DNA of 64,000 nucleotides from Chryseobacterium sp. ISL-80. Lineage in GTDB: Bacteria > Bacillota > Bacilli > Bacillales > Cytobacillaceae. The stretch spans positions 62,001 through 126,000 of the forward strand of contig JAGGQZ010000014.1 of assembly GCA_018613055.1 (NCBI GenBank), written 5' to 3'. Shown one piece after another: positions 16,386 through 25,541 of the stretch; positions within the stretch are counted from its first letter, which is position 1; each line of letters opens with the position of its first letter. The notes under the pieces are model-generated. The model was not told the DNA's origin. It did not search any database and worked only from the letters and a program-made list of their open reading frames with translations. Made by a program: the position numbers and the translations under genes.

Positions 16386-19300
16386 TTATCTTATCTGGTA
16401 TTCACTTTTTATAATGTTGATTTCTTCATTGGATAGATCACCAGATTTTCGTTCTCCTTTAAAGTCCCTATCCATCCCAAAATTCTTGGCCAGTTTTAAT
16501 ACAATTATTTTCATATCATTATTAACACTCTTGAAGAGTCTTAATAATTCTACATAAACCACAGTTTTTGATTTATTAAATCTGTAGTTATTAAAGTATT
16601 TAACGGAGATTTCGTAAACGTCTGATACTTCGTCTTGCACAAGAGAGTTTAGGACATAAGAATATGCTTCAGCTACTAATTTTATAGATAAAACTTCTTT
16701 AAATGACCCAATTACTTCCAGCAACTTAACTTTTAGACTATTATCTTTGTCTCTCATTCCTGCTATTAAATCAGTTAGAAATACTTCCTTATCATTTACG
16801 TGTTCTAAGAGAATATTCTTTAATACATCAAACTTAACCTCTTCAAGTATGTCAAAAAAGAACTCGGCTTTTTCCTCTGTATTTAAGTGTTTGAAAAGAT
16901 TCCCCACCGTTCTTATAGAGACCTTAAGAGTGTTTTGGTCCAGTGGCGTTGGTAAATTACTTATTGATTTCATTAAAGTAACGAATCTAGAATTACCGAT
17001 TATTGAGAACCAATGTAAATCATTTATAAAAAGTTCAGGATTTATTTCAATATTGTCAACTAAAAACTGTGCATAACCGCCAAGGTTTCCTTTTTCACTA
17101 CTAATATTTTTACCTCTTACAGCTCTAAAGAATTCTAAAGCGTCAAGTTTTGCAGTATCACTGTCAGCTTTATTAAGAATTACAGGGATGGCATCTTCTT
17201 TAATTTTATCCGGAAGAACATCACCGAGATAGGAAAGACTCTTAATTAATAAATCTATGAAATTGCTATTATTTATACTTACTTCTTGTATCTTTTTTAC
17301 CATAGAACTTTGGAGATTTACATCAATTATGTCCCTTGTTATTCTTAGTATTTTCACAAAATTCTCAGTCCAAACTGGTGCACTGGTAAAATGATTGTTA
17401 CTAAAATAAGCAAAGTTAGGAACAATTGAATTGACTATTTTTTCTTCATTAGACTTATTTTTTAATAGTAGTGAGAATAATGTGTATGTCCTGTTAAATA
17501 GTCCTATATCAACATTAGCATAGGTGATGCCTGGTTTTAATGTGTCAATCAATTGGATGCGCTGGCCATCCCCAAAGAAATCGTTGTTTAAGTCCAAAAT
17601 ATCATCGTATATTGAAGTTTTCATAATCTCCTTTAGAATATAAGCGAATAATTCAGGAAAATTGCTGAAACCTTCATCCAACATTGATACTATACTATTA
17701 AGAAATCTATTAAATAGCTGTAATTCCTCTGTTTTATCTTGGCCTTTAACAGGTAAGATCGAGTGCATAAATTTGTCAAAATTAGTTAACAATTCTTCAT
17801 TTCCTTTAATTCCCATTAAGTTCAATTTTTCTAAAAAATTAAGTACCTCCAAAACCTCATCCTCATGATCAAATTCATTTTCTATTATGGCTTCTAATAA
17901 TTTTGTACTTAAATCCTCAGTGAAATCACTTATGTCATGTAACATTGTGGTTATTATCATAAGAGAAGTTTCCTTATTAATACTTAACAAAGAAGGTAAA
18001 AAATCTAAAAAGTCTTGTTTATATTTCTTCTTAACTTTTTTAAGAATAGAATACAATGACGCCTTAAAATCCTTAAATGCATTTTTGTCCTTTGAATTAT
18101 CGATAACATGGTTTGCCAGTTGATAAAAAAAAGGAAGTCCAAAGTATTTTTCAAACAAACTTTCATGGTCATTATACAATTGTTGTATTTCGTAGATTGG
18201 GAAAAAGTCATATTTCTCATTTGAATTTGTAATAAATTCTTCTATCGTTTTGCTTATATCAGCATCATTAATTTCTTCATCTTTTGATAAAAGAATATCT
18301 AAAATTTCATAGGATGAGACTACATAATCCTCACTGTCCATCTCTTTGTTGTCTTTAGTTTTCCATTTATCATTTTCAAAAAGGTTTTCCATTACATAAA
18401 GAAGGGCTTTTTTTACACCTGTTTTATTTTCGGCAAACAAATAAACATCTATTAAATTTTTATAATCAACTTGCCAAAGTAAAGTCTTTTCAAGGGGAAT
18501 CTCCTGAATTCTATATGATATGGTATCCGCAAAATTTTCTTTAACATTCTCCGGAACAAAACTTATTACTTGATACGCAGCTTTAAGAACATACAATAAA
18601 TCTTCAATGGATGTTATTTTTATTTGTTCAATAATAGCCTTCGCCATTGTTTCAGCATGACTTGATTGCAAATATGGAATAATGCCTCTTTCGTTGGCAC
18701 CTAATAAATTTTTACGTAAATGGCGTTCTTTTTCGTCACCTGCTAATAAACCAACAGAACCTTGTCCTAAATACAAGAATGGACCGATGTTTTCAGTAGT
18801 AATATGTTGAGTCCTAAGTAAGAAATTAATTAACCCCTCATACTCATCTTTTATTTTGTTATTTTTTTTGTAGAAATAGCTTAAGGTAACTTCATTGGTT
18901 ACTTCTTCACCATTGTAGAAATCTAAAATCTCATCAAGCAGTTTATAGTTACTAACTAACCCATTATAAACATCACTATAATCAGACTGTAAAACTGATA
19001 ATTTGGCTAAAATTCTAATTCCATTGTCACCAGTTAAAAGGTCATTCTCAAGTTTTCTTCCTTCTCTCCTTTTTGCAATGAGTAAATTATTAGCAAAAGT
19101 ATTCAATAGTTTCTTTACTTGACGAGGGGTTGTAGCTGCTGGATGAATTAATATATTAATTATTTCGTTAAATTTACCATTACACATATTAACCAAGTCA
19201 GGTACCTCTTGCATAGCTAAATTCCTAGAGTATTCTTTCATGTCGCTTTCAATTATAGGTGGTAACGGTATCCTAAACTGAAATAACTTATCTAAAAATA

Positions 19301-20252
19301 ACTCTCCGTCAATCTCTTCAAACGTTTTTGAAAGTCTTTGTTTTTCTAAGGCTTTCTTTAGTATTTGTTCATCGCACGAAACTATAAATATACATTCTTC
19401 AACATCAACAAATGCCTTTATTGCATCTAATGCATCTACAACTTTCTTTGGACTTAATCTATCGAGATCATCTATAATTACTACCAGTTTTTTGAAATTC
19501 GGATTCTCAATTTTATATTTTTTTATCTCTTTCTTAAATAGTTCCTCATATTCATCGGGAGTCTCAATAGGTCTGTTCATCTGGATTACAGTAGACTTTT
19601 TTTGTATAGAACTATTAATATAATTCATAAATAATGCAAAAAAAGGCGGGATGGCTAAAGGTATCCAAATTTTGTCTTTAAAGTAATCAATAGATTTATA
19701 AAATTCAAAACTGAAATCCTTGTTTAATATGAAATAAGTTCCTACATCAACTAAAAAAAATGCTAATAAAAAAGCTACACTGGATAGTAACCATAAAGTA
19801 GTCAACATCAGTATATAAGGCTTAAAGTTAGTAAAAGCTTCCTTAAGCGAAATTTTTTCTTCTTTAGGTGTTACCTCAACTATCAGTTGTTTAATTGCAT
19901 TTGTTATTCGGTTATAAACAGTTATATCCTGCTCATTATTAAAGGTTTTCCATAGGTTCTTAAGGAATGATTTTCTTAAAGAATCATTTTCATATTTCCA
20001 GGCATTTATTTCATGAATCTTATATTCATCTCTTCCTTGGAATTCCCTTTTTAACAAATTTATTATTGAGGATTTACCTACACCCCACTTTCCTATTAAT
20101 GCAATATTATAAGGTGGTGTATGTTCTTCTATTATTGTTTTAACATTTTTAACATAATCTATGTGATGAAAAGCATCTTTATTTTTATCTATTAAAGCAG
20201 TGTCTTTTAAAAAGTATTTTTCATTCAATATATGATCCTCCCATTCACCCAT
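16386..20252 (-). CDS. KAP-family P-loop NTPase, membrane-anchored, probable defence protein
   Basis: About 1288 residues. NIALIGKWGVGKSSIINLL near residue 50 is the Walker A motif and LVVIIDDLDRLSPKKVVDAL near 260 the Walker B with the DDLDR signature of KAP NTPases. Between them lie hydrophobic segments (near residues 145-175 and 195-215), the usual membrane hairpin inserted in the KAP ATPase. The rest, over 800 residues, is helical repeat-like and lacks recognised motifs. KAP proteins occur in phage-defence systems and membrane complexes. The ATG at 20252 is used because GGTGA lies 11 bases upstream; the TTG at 20270 has no ribosome site. Confidence 0.85.
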   Translation of the reverse strand: MGEWEDHILNEKYFLKDTALIDKNKDAFHHIDYVKNVKTIIEEHTPPYNIALIGKWGVGKSSIINLLKREFQGRDEYKIHEINAWKYENDSLRKSFLKNLWKTFNNEQDITVYNRITNAIKQLIVEVTPKEEKISLKEAFTNFKPYILMLTTLWLLSSVAFLLAFFLVDVGTYFILNKDFSFEFYKSIDYFKDKIWIPLAIPPFFALFMNYINSSIQKKSTVIQMNRPIETPDEYEELFKKEIKKYKIENPNFKKLVVIIDDLDRLSPKKVVDALDAIKAFVDVEECIFIVSCDEQILKKALEKQRLSKTFEEIDGELFLDKLFQFRIPLPPIIESDMKEYSRNLAMQEVPDLVNMCNGKFNEIINILIHPAATTPRQVKKLLNTFANNLLIAKRREGRKLENDLLTGDNGIRILAKLSVLQSDYSDVYNGLVSNYKLLDEILDFYNGEEVTNEVTLSYFYKKNNKIKDEYEGLINFLLRTQHITTENIGPFLYLGQGSVGLLAGDEKERHLRKNLLGANERGIIPYLQSSHAETMAKAIIEQIKITSIEDLLYVLKAAYQVISFVPENVKENFADTISYRIQEIPLEKTLLWQVDYKNLIDVYLFAENKTGVKKALLYVMENLFENDKWKTKDNKEMDSEDYVVSSYEILDILLSKDEEINDADISKTIEEFITNSNEKYDFFPIYEIQQLYNDHESLFEKYFGLPFFYQLANHVIDNSKDKNAFKDFKASLYSILKKVKKKYKQDFLDFLPSLLSINKETSLMIITTMLHDISDFTEDLSTKLLEAIIENEFDHEDEVLEVLNFLEKLNLMGIKGNEELLTNFDKFMHSILPVKGQDKTEELQLFNRFLNSIVSMLDEGFSNFPELFAYILKEIMKTSIYDDILDLNNDFFGDGQRIQLIDTLKPGITYANVDIGLFNRTYTLFSLLLKNKSNEEKIVNSIVPNFAYFSNNHFTSAPVWTENFVKILRITRDIIDVNLQSSMVKKIQEVSINNSNFIDLLIKSLSYLGDVLPDKIKEDAIPVILNKADSDTAKLDALEFFRAVRGKNISSEKGNLGGYAQFLVDNIEINPELFINDLHWFSIIGNSRFVTLMKSISNLPTPLDQNTLKVSIRTVGNLFKHLNTEEKAEFFFDILEEVKFDVLKNILLEHVNDKEVFLTDLIAGMRDKDNSLKVKLLEVIGSFKEVLSIKLVAEAYSYVLNSLVQDEVSDVYEISVKYFNNYRFNKSKTVVYVELLRLFKSVNNDMKIIVLKLAKNFGMDRDFKGERKSGDLSNEEINIIKSEYQIR

Positions 20253-20270
20253 TTCAACAATTTTCACCAA

Positions 20271-20627
20271 AATAAACCATATTTCTAGTTTACTCCAATT
20301 AACAAGATAAGGAAATACTCAATGAGTTCTTATATATATGGCATTTGAAAAAGAATTTAAGCTCGTAAATAGAAGTGAGCCACAGGGACTGTTTTCGCGT
20401 CTCATTCGGGAATCGAAATAGCAAGGCATTTAGAATCTTTTGGATGAAGTTTCAATTAGTTGAGCTATAAGGAGGATGAACTTAAGTTACTGTTCTTAAG
20501 GCGAAATATTTCAGTCTGAAGTGGTTGCTCTGTCAGCAAAAAATTAATGTTTCAGATTTTAAAAAACATCTAAATAAAAAGGGGACGTGAAATCCGTCCT
20601 CATTTCCCTTAAACCCTTCTCCTTATC
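20271..20627. other. Intergenic region with repeat fragments
   Basis: About 360 bases between the KAP gene start and the end of the cyclodeaminase gene. It contains two decayed pieces of the dispersed repeat family (CACAGGGACTGTTTTCGCG near 20384, GGGGACGTGAAATCCGTCC near 20581). No reading frame looks real. Confidence 0.5.
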
Positions 20628-21602
20628 CTACAAATATATCTCCTCACCCTTATCCATTTCCCCCGCCTTCTCAAAAACCCCCTTAGCCACAGCCAGATCA
20701 AAATGCGCCGCTCCAACTGATTTAAAAATAGTAATATCATCAACACCACGTTCCACTGGATTCACATGAAGTTCAGCCAATGTCCCAGAAAGCTGATCAA
20801 ACGACCATTTCCCTCGTTCCGCAGCATCAATGAATTCTCCAGCTTCTGCTTTCATCCCGTCATAATCATCTGCATAAATCAATGCTGCTTTTTCAATCGC
20901 GCCTAGTGGGATTTCACGCATTTCGGGTAAGTAACTGCCTACGCCGATGATATGTGTCCCTGCTTTTACATAATGTGCATCAAATACTTCTTTGGTTGAT
21001 CGTGTCGCACAGCAAATGACATCGGACTGGGCGACGGCTTCGTTCCGGTCGACTCCGGTATGAATTTTAGCGGTAATACCCGCCTCTTTGAGCTTTTCGC
21101 CGAATGTGTATGTTTTATCGATAGAACGGTTTATTAGATAAATGTCTTGGATCGGCAGCACGTTCACGATTCCCAGTACTTGCTCGAACGCCATTCCGCC
21201 TGTGCCGATGACGGTCAGCACTTGGCTGTCTGGCCTTGCGAGGTGGCGGGCTGAAATGGCACTTAATGCGCCGGTTCTCAAGCGTGTCAGATAGGAAGCG
21301 GACAGTAAGCTTATATGTCTTCCTGTTTGGAGTTCTGTGAGTAAAATGGCTCCTTGTGTGGTCGGAAGATTGGCTGAGCTGTTATCAGGAAAAATCGAGA
21401 CAATTTTGGTCGCTGCCATTGATGTTCCATCTGAACTTGGCATATAGAGAACCGATCCGTTTCGTTCAGGGACATTCAGTACCGTCCGGTGAGGATTTTC
21501 AACACGTCCTTCATGAATGGCCACCAACATGGCTTCGACGTCTCGTATGGCATCTTCGATTTTATAAATGGATTGGATCTGTTGTTCGTTCAATATAAGC
21601 AT
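20628..21602 (-). CDS. Ornithine cyclodeaminase / mu-crystallin family protein
   Basis: 324 residues. Near residue 135 LTVIGTGGMAFEQVLGI is the NAD(P)-binding glycine motif, and LRTGALSAISARHLARPDSQ just before it is characteristic of the ornithine cyclodeaminase/mu-crystallin family (including alanine dehydrogenases and pyrroline-2-carboxylate reductases). The lysine and aspartate environment (TKIVSIFP; GVGSYLPEMREIP) is present. It follows an MHS-type transporter on the same strand, so together they could import and process an amino acid or opine-like substrate; the true substrate cannot be read from sequence. Confidence 0.88.
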   Translation of the reverse strand: MLILNEQQIQSIYKIEDAIRDVEAMLVAIHEGRVENPHRTVLNVPERNGSVLYMPSSDGTSMAATKIVSIFPDNSSANLPTTQGAILLTELQTGRHISLLSASYLTRLRTGALSAISARHLARPDSQVLTVIGTGGMAFEQVLGIVNVLPIQDIYLINRSIDKTYTFGEKLKEAGITAKIHTGVDRNEAVAQSDVICCATRSTKEVFDAHYVKAGTHIIGVGSYLPEMREIPLGAIEKAALIYADDYDGMKAEAGEFIDAAERGKWSFDQLSGTLAELHVNPVERGVDDITIFKSVGAAHFDLAVAKGVFEKAGEMDKGEEIYL

Positions 21603-21624
21603 TTAGAATCTCTCCTTCGTATGT

Positions 21625-21652
21625 AAAAACTCGGCCAAATTATTTGGCCGAG
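21625..21652 (-). terminator. Intercistronic terminator/attenuator hairpin
   Basis: CTCGGCCAAAT and ATTTGGCCGAG form a perfect 11-bp stem with a one-base centre, followed by TTTTT on the minus strand. It overlaps the stop codon of the transporter gene and lies before the cyclodeaminase gene. It should reduce expression of the second gene relative to the first. Confidence 0.8.
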
Positions 21653-22944
21653 CTCATTTTACCAGTGATTACGGTTGGTTCAACGCGGCTTTTCACTGCC
21701 CAGATGGCAATCAGTGACACCACTGCAGTGAACATGATGTAGAGTGCAACCGGGACGTAGGAATTATCGAATGATGCGAGCAGCGCTGTGGCAACGAGCG
21801 GCGCTGTTCCCCCGGCGACTGCGGCCCCGATTTGGTAACCTAGTGAGACCCCGGTATAGCGAACCTTTGCATCAAATATTTCCGAGAACATGGTTCCAAG
21901 TACTGCCGTAATCGGAGCCCAAATGATCCCCAGGCCGATGATCGTCGCCAACACCAGCATGAGTACACTGCCTTGATGGATCATCCAGAAGTATGGGAAA
22001 GCGAAAGCCATCATCGCTAATGTGCCGGCGATATACATTTTCTTGCGGCCAACGCGGTCTGACAGACTTCCCATGATTGGAATAAGGATCGTCGTAATGA
22101 CGGTTGAAACCATGACCGAACCTAACACAGCGGAGCGGCTGAATCCTAGCGTGCTTGTCGCATAGGATACAATGAATGTACTGAAAATATAGAATGGAGC
22201 CGTCTCCACCACTTTCGCACCGATGGTAATCAGCACTTCTTTCCAGTAATAGCGAAGGGTATCGACGATTGGCAGCTTTGGAATTTCACCTTTTTGCTGA
22301 ACTTCCTTGAATTCTGGTGTCTCATCGATTCCTTTTCGGATCCATAAACCGAAGACCACGAGCAATGCACTAAAGATGAATGGCACGCGCCAGCCCCATG
22401 ACATGAATTGCTGCTCTGGCAATAAGCTCATGAGCCAAAGAGCGAGTGTACCCATCACCATCCCGATCGTCACACCCATTTGCGGAATCGAACCGAAGAA
22501 TCCTCTGCGTTCTGCTGGAGCATACTCAGTCGCAAGCAACAGAGCTCCTCCCCATTCCCCGCCGATTCCAAGCCCCTGGATCAGACGAAGGGTAATCAAA
22601 ATGATTGGTGCAGCTACACCGATGGCTTGATATGTAGGCAGAATACCCATTGCGAATGTCGCGGCACCCATCAAGCTCAATGTTAAAACGAGTGTCTTTT
22701 TCCGGCCGATTCGATCCCCGATATGACTGAAAATGATTCCTCCAAATGGCCGGATGAAAAACGAAAGGGCAAATGATGCATACGCTAAAAGCAAGCCTAC
22801 TGTTGGATCCTCGTTGACAAAGAATAATTGGTTAAATACAAGTGCGGCCATCGTTCCATATAGAAAATAGTCAAACCATTCAATGGAACTGCCAACAAGG
22901 CTGGCGATCAATACACGATAAGTCGTTTTCTTATCCAATTGCAT
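21640..22944 (-). CDS. MFS transporter, metabolite:H+ symporter (MHS) family
   Basis: 434 residues with twelve hydrophobic segments. GSSIEWFDYFLYGTMAALVF at the N-terminus, FGGIIFSHIGDRIGRKKTLV after helix 2 and LGIGGEWGGALLL in helix 4 are hallmarks of the MHS subfamily (proline/betaine, shikimate, citrate or alpha-ketoglutarate permeases). GSLSDRVGRKKMY repeats the MFS loop motif in the second half. GGGGGAAGGA precedes the ATG. A perfect palindrome lies 22 bases upstream of the start, in the shared promoter region with the XRE-cupin gene, which likely controls it. Confidence 0.92.
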   Translation of the reverse strand: MQLDKKTTYRVLIASLVGSSIEWFDYFLYGTMAALVFNQLFFVNEDPTVGLLLAYASFALSFFIRPFGGIIFSHIGDRIGRKKTLVLTLSLMGAATFAMGILPTYQAIGVAAPIILITLRLIQGLGIGGEWGGALLLATEYAPAERRGFFGSIPQMGVTIGMVMGTLALWLMSLLPEQQFMSWGWRVPFIFSALLVVFGLWIRKGIDETPEFKEVQQKGEIPKLPIVDTLRYYWKEVLITIGAKVVETAPFYIFSTFIVSYATSTLGFSRSAVLGSVMVSTVITTILIPIMGSLSDRVGRKKMYIAGTLAMMAFAFPYFWMIHQGSVLMLVLATIIGLGIIWAPITAVLGTMFSEIFDAKVRYTGVSLGYQIGAAVAGGTAPLVATALLASFDNSYVPVALYIMFTAVVSLIAIWAVKSRVEPTVITGKMSSAK

Positions 22945-22965
22945 TTTTCCTTCCCCCTTTTTTAA

Positions 22966-22986
22966 AATTGAAGTAGTACTTCAATT
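22966..22986. promoter_or_regulatory. 21-bp perfect palindrome, probable operator
   Basis: AATTGAAGTA-G-TACTTCAATT lies between the divergent transporter and XRE-cupin genes. Perfect symmetry and placement in a 135-base promoter region make it the probable binding site of the XRE-cupin regulator encoded next door. This is inference from position. Confidence 0.75.
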
Positions 22987-23079
22987 AAATTTTAGATAAT
23001 GGTTAATTTTCTGTCAACTTTGTTCAGATTGACACAATCCATATATAAGGGAAAAATAGGAATTAGGAAGGTGAGATTT

Positions 23080-23568
23080 ATGATCGGTGTACGACTGAAA
23101 GAAATCCGTAAAGAGAAAAATATGACCTTAAAAGAACTTGCCGAAGGGGCAGGTGTATCTATAAGCTTTTTATCACAAGTAGAGCGCGGAAAGTCCAGCG
23201 TCACACTGGAGTCCCTGCGAAAAATATCTGAAGTTCTGGGCGTCAATCCAAGTACCTTTTTTCCAAGTAACAATGAGCCAGTGAGTGGACCATCATTTCA
23301 TTATAAAGACCTGACACAGCAAGTCCCAAACCCAGACTTCCATCCAATACTCGTCACTCTCCCAGCAAACCAAAGCGATGGACAACCCTTTGCACATAGC
23401 GGACATGAATTTGTATATGTAATAGAAGGAACATTGACACTGCAAATAGGTACCAAGATGATTGAACTACACCAAGGAGACTCCTGGTTTTTTTCAGCCA
23501 GCGAAACGCATTATTGGTATAACCATACAGATGAGACGATCCGATTCCTTGTCGTGTCTTCAAGGTAA
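23080..23568 (+). CDS. XRE-family HTH regulator with C-terminal cupin domain
   Basis: 162 residues. Residues 1-65 are an HTH (RLKEIRKEKNMTLKELAEGA then ISFLSQVERGKSSVTLESLR). Residues 95-160 are a cupin barrel (HSGHEFVYVIEGTLTLQIG, then GDSWFFSASETHYWYNHTD), the usual ligand sensor of this SinR/PuuR-like class. AGGAAGGTGAG lies before the ATG at 23080; the longer frame from 22999 would place coding over the promoter. It is divergent from the transporter/cyclodeaminase pair and most likely regulates it in response to their substrate. Confidence 0.92.
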   Translation: MIGVRLKEIRKEKNMTLKELAEGAGVSISFLSQVERGKSSVTLESLRKISEVLGVNPSTFFPSNNEPVSGPSFHYKDLTQQVPNPDFHPILVTLPANQSDGQPFAHSGHEFVYVIEGTLTLQIGTKMIELHQGDSWFFSASETHYWYNHTDETIRFLVVSSR

Positions 23569-23698
23569 AAAGGTTCAGTGCTTAAAGACGGAATAATATG
23601 GCGGGAAGAAGGTTTCCCTATATTTTTATTTTTGCTTTCCTCAGTTCTCCTATTTGTCCGGTCTTCCTACAGGCAATGATTACCTCGTTAATTAAGAT

Positions 23699-23725
23699 GG
23701 GAGCAAAGAATCTTCCTTTGCTCCC
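23699..23725. terminator. Hairpin terminator between convergent genes
   Basis: GGGAGCAAAG and CTTTGCTCCC form a 10-bp stem. It lies between the end of the XRE-cupin gene and the end of the immunity gene at 23742. Flanking T runs are weak in both directions. Confidence 0.6.
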
Positions 23726-23741
23726 AAACTGAATATATAAA

Positions 23742-24203
23742 TTATAATAAACTCGTTTCCAAGGCATTACTAATCATAGAATTAAAATCTTGGAATGAGT
23801 CCATGATCGTACCTGAAGGCTTATCAAGCTCATAATATATTTTCTCGTCACTATCAAAACAATACCATGCTGTATCAGAGTCTCCAAAAAAGAGGTATTT
23901 TCTTTGCCAATTATTCTCATGCCAAAGATCATTCAACTCGATAAAACCCTGTATTTCTTCCTCAGCCTCACCGTCTAGTAAATCTTGGTCTACTCCATAG
24001 ATGACCAATCCATTAAAATCCAAACCATTAACAATCCTCAAAAACTCGATATATTGTTTAGGTAAATCCACTTCATCAAACTTATCCTTGAAGGTTTGGC
24101 AAAGTTTCATTATTTCTCCTTCTGATGAGGGTTTTCTCAAGGAGCTCCCATATCTCTGCTCCACTTTCTCAATTTCATTTAAAAGTTCTCTCAAATTGGA
24201 CAT
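23742..24203 (-). CDS. SMI1/KNR4 (SUKH) family immunity protein
   Basis: 153 residues. DLPKQYIEFLRIVNGLDFNG is the SUKH fold signature, followed by FIELNDLWHENNW and YLFFGDSDTAWYCFDSDEK. The YrhA-like subgroup fits. SUKH proteins are the commonest immunity superfamily for nuclease toxins. GGAGG lies before the ATG at 24203. It directly follows the orphan toxin fragment (24215-24501), so it is its likely cognate immunity protein. Last gene in the immunity run. Confidence 0.85.
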   Translation of the reverse strand: MSNLRELLNEIEKVEQRYGSSLRKPSSEGEIMKLCQTFKDKFDEVDLPKQYIEFLRIVNGLDFNGLVIYGVDQDLLDGEAEEEIQGFIELNDLWHENNWQRKYLFFGDSDTAWYCFDSDEKIYYELDKPSGTIMDSFQDFNSMISNALETSLL

Positions 24204-24214
24204 AATAAACCTCC

Positions 24215-24501
24215 TCATTCTTTAATAGCCTTTGGAGGATACAATTCCTCCTTAATTATTGGCCATTTAATAATTTTGCTTTCTCCAGGTAATAATCCTC
24301 TTGTTAATGAATTTTGTTCATTTGTAATAGCTTTATGAAATGGATCATTTTTAATTAAGACCAAGTTAGTGAATTCATTTGTTCCCCCATCATCCAAGGG
24401 TAAATTATGATGTACTTGCCAACCTTTGGGGTTACTATAAATCCTTTTTAAATTTAAAAAACCTTGAAAGGCATATAGCCGATCAAGGTGTAGTTTTACA
24501 A
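24215..24501 (-). pseudogene. Orphan C-terminal toxin domain (HNH-like), 5' truncated
   Basis: The frame opens right after an in-frame TAA at 24500 and runs 95 codons with no credible start. It reads FVKLHLDRLYAFQGFLNL, then NPKGWQVHHNLPLDDGGTNE, then FTNLVLIKNDPFHKAITNEQ, ending YPPKAIKE. The HH...P...DDGG-N...N-L pattern is the metal-binding core of an HNH-type toxin tip. The N-terminal delivery domain is missing. The fragment abuts the stop codon of the previous immunity gene (24496-24498) and is followed at once by a SUKH gene, so it looks like a displaced toxin-immunity cassette. Confidence 0.75.
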
Positions 24502-24960
24502 ATTAGTTTTTTCTACTTCATGGAACCAAGAATCAAAAATATCATCAGGTAATAGTTCACCATCATTCGAATAAACTAAATCATATCTATAGTTTCCTTT
24601 TAAACTGTTTTGTTTTACATTATAATAAAATTTAATTTCTGCAGGCATTTCTTTACTGAACTCTTCACATTTTTTATGGATGAGCTTTAAATTTTGATTA
24701 CCAATTCGCAGTGCCGCCTTCTGTCTTTCTCTCGAAATATCATAAACTGGTTTTTGACTATCCAATTCATTTACAGCCTTGTTTAGTTGATGTTTATGGA
24801 CAACCTTTCCATTAATTCTATAGAAAAAATCAAAAACATACATTGTGGGTTCATACGAACAATAAATAAAGATTTCATCTGCTTTATTTTCGACATACTC
24901 TAAACAAATAGCCACCATGTCCGTTTGTAATTCTGAAAAATAATCCTCAAATACTTTCAC
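24496..24960 (-). CDS. YezG/DUF600-like immunity protein
   Basis: 154 residues from a GTG with AGGGTGA upstream. SLKGNYRYDLVYSNDGELLP and DDIFDSWFHEVEK resemble the tail of the YezG (DUF600) antitoxin family that pairs with LXG toxins. IFIYCSYEPTMYVFDFFYRI fits the central strands. It belongs to the immunity run and is followed immediately by the orphan toxin fragment. Its cognate toxin may be absent. Confidence 0.65.
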   Translation of the reverse strand: MKVFEDYFSELQTDMVAICLEYVENKADEIFIYCSYEPTMYVFDFFYRINGKVVHKHQLNKAVNELDSQKPVYDISRERQKAALRIGNQNLKLIHKKCEEFSKEMPAEIKFYYNVKQNSLKGNYRYDLVYSNDGELLPDDIFDSWFHEVEKTNL

Positions 24961-25032
24961 ATAATCACCCTAGTTGTATATATCATCTCGGCATTTCAAG
25001 TAAAAGAAAAGAAGCTTCTTCATAGTAATATT

Positions 25033-25443
25033 TTACTGTAGATATTCCGCTTCCCATTTATCCTGTTTTTCCACAGGGCTAAGTTCAGAAATATCTTGAT
25101 AGCCATAATCAATCTTCATTTTACCGGTGTTTTCTAATATAAAAGTTAAATTTGTCCACCGTTCTTGTTCTTGCTCCCTGAATTCCACCCATAATCTAGA
25201 AAAATGATCATACAGTTCATTATCTAATTCATCAAATGCATCTTCATCTATATTATATAAATCTGGTATATCCAGGCTATATACCGGTTTTGCTCCCTCT
25301 TGAGGATAGTAGTAGAAAAAAACCTTTCTATAGCCTTCTCTATATTCAGCGTATAAAAATATTTTTACCCAATCTTCTTGAATTAGGTTCACTAACGTAT
25401 TTGCTATTTGCTGATAAATTTGTTCCATCTTTTTAGTCTCCAT
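25033..25443 (-). CDS. YezG-family (DUF600) immunity protein
   Basis: 136 residues. The N-terminus MEQIYQQIANTLVNLIQEDW and the middle VFFYYYPQEG, with a RWTNLTFILENTGKMKIDYG tail, match the YezG antitoxin family found behind Bacillus and Staphylococcus LXG/TspA-type toxins. GGAGG precedes the ATG. It is the third immunity-type gene after the HNH toxin. Confidence 0.85.
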   Translation of the reverse strand: METKKMEQIYQQIANTLVNLIQEDWVKIFLYAEYREGYRKVFFYYYPQEGAKPVYSLDIPDLYNIDEDAFDELDNELYDHFSRLWVEFREQEQERWTNLTFILENTGKMKIDYGYQDISELSPVEKQDKWEAEYLQ

Positions 25444-25541
25444 GTCAGAGACCTCCTAGATTATCTATTAGTATATCTGTATATTTTCTTTATCGTCTAT
25501 AAAACACACCAGGCACGGTTCTCGCTCCTTATTCGGAAACC

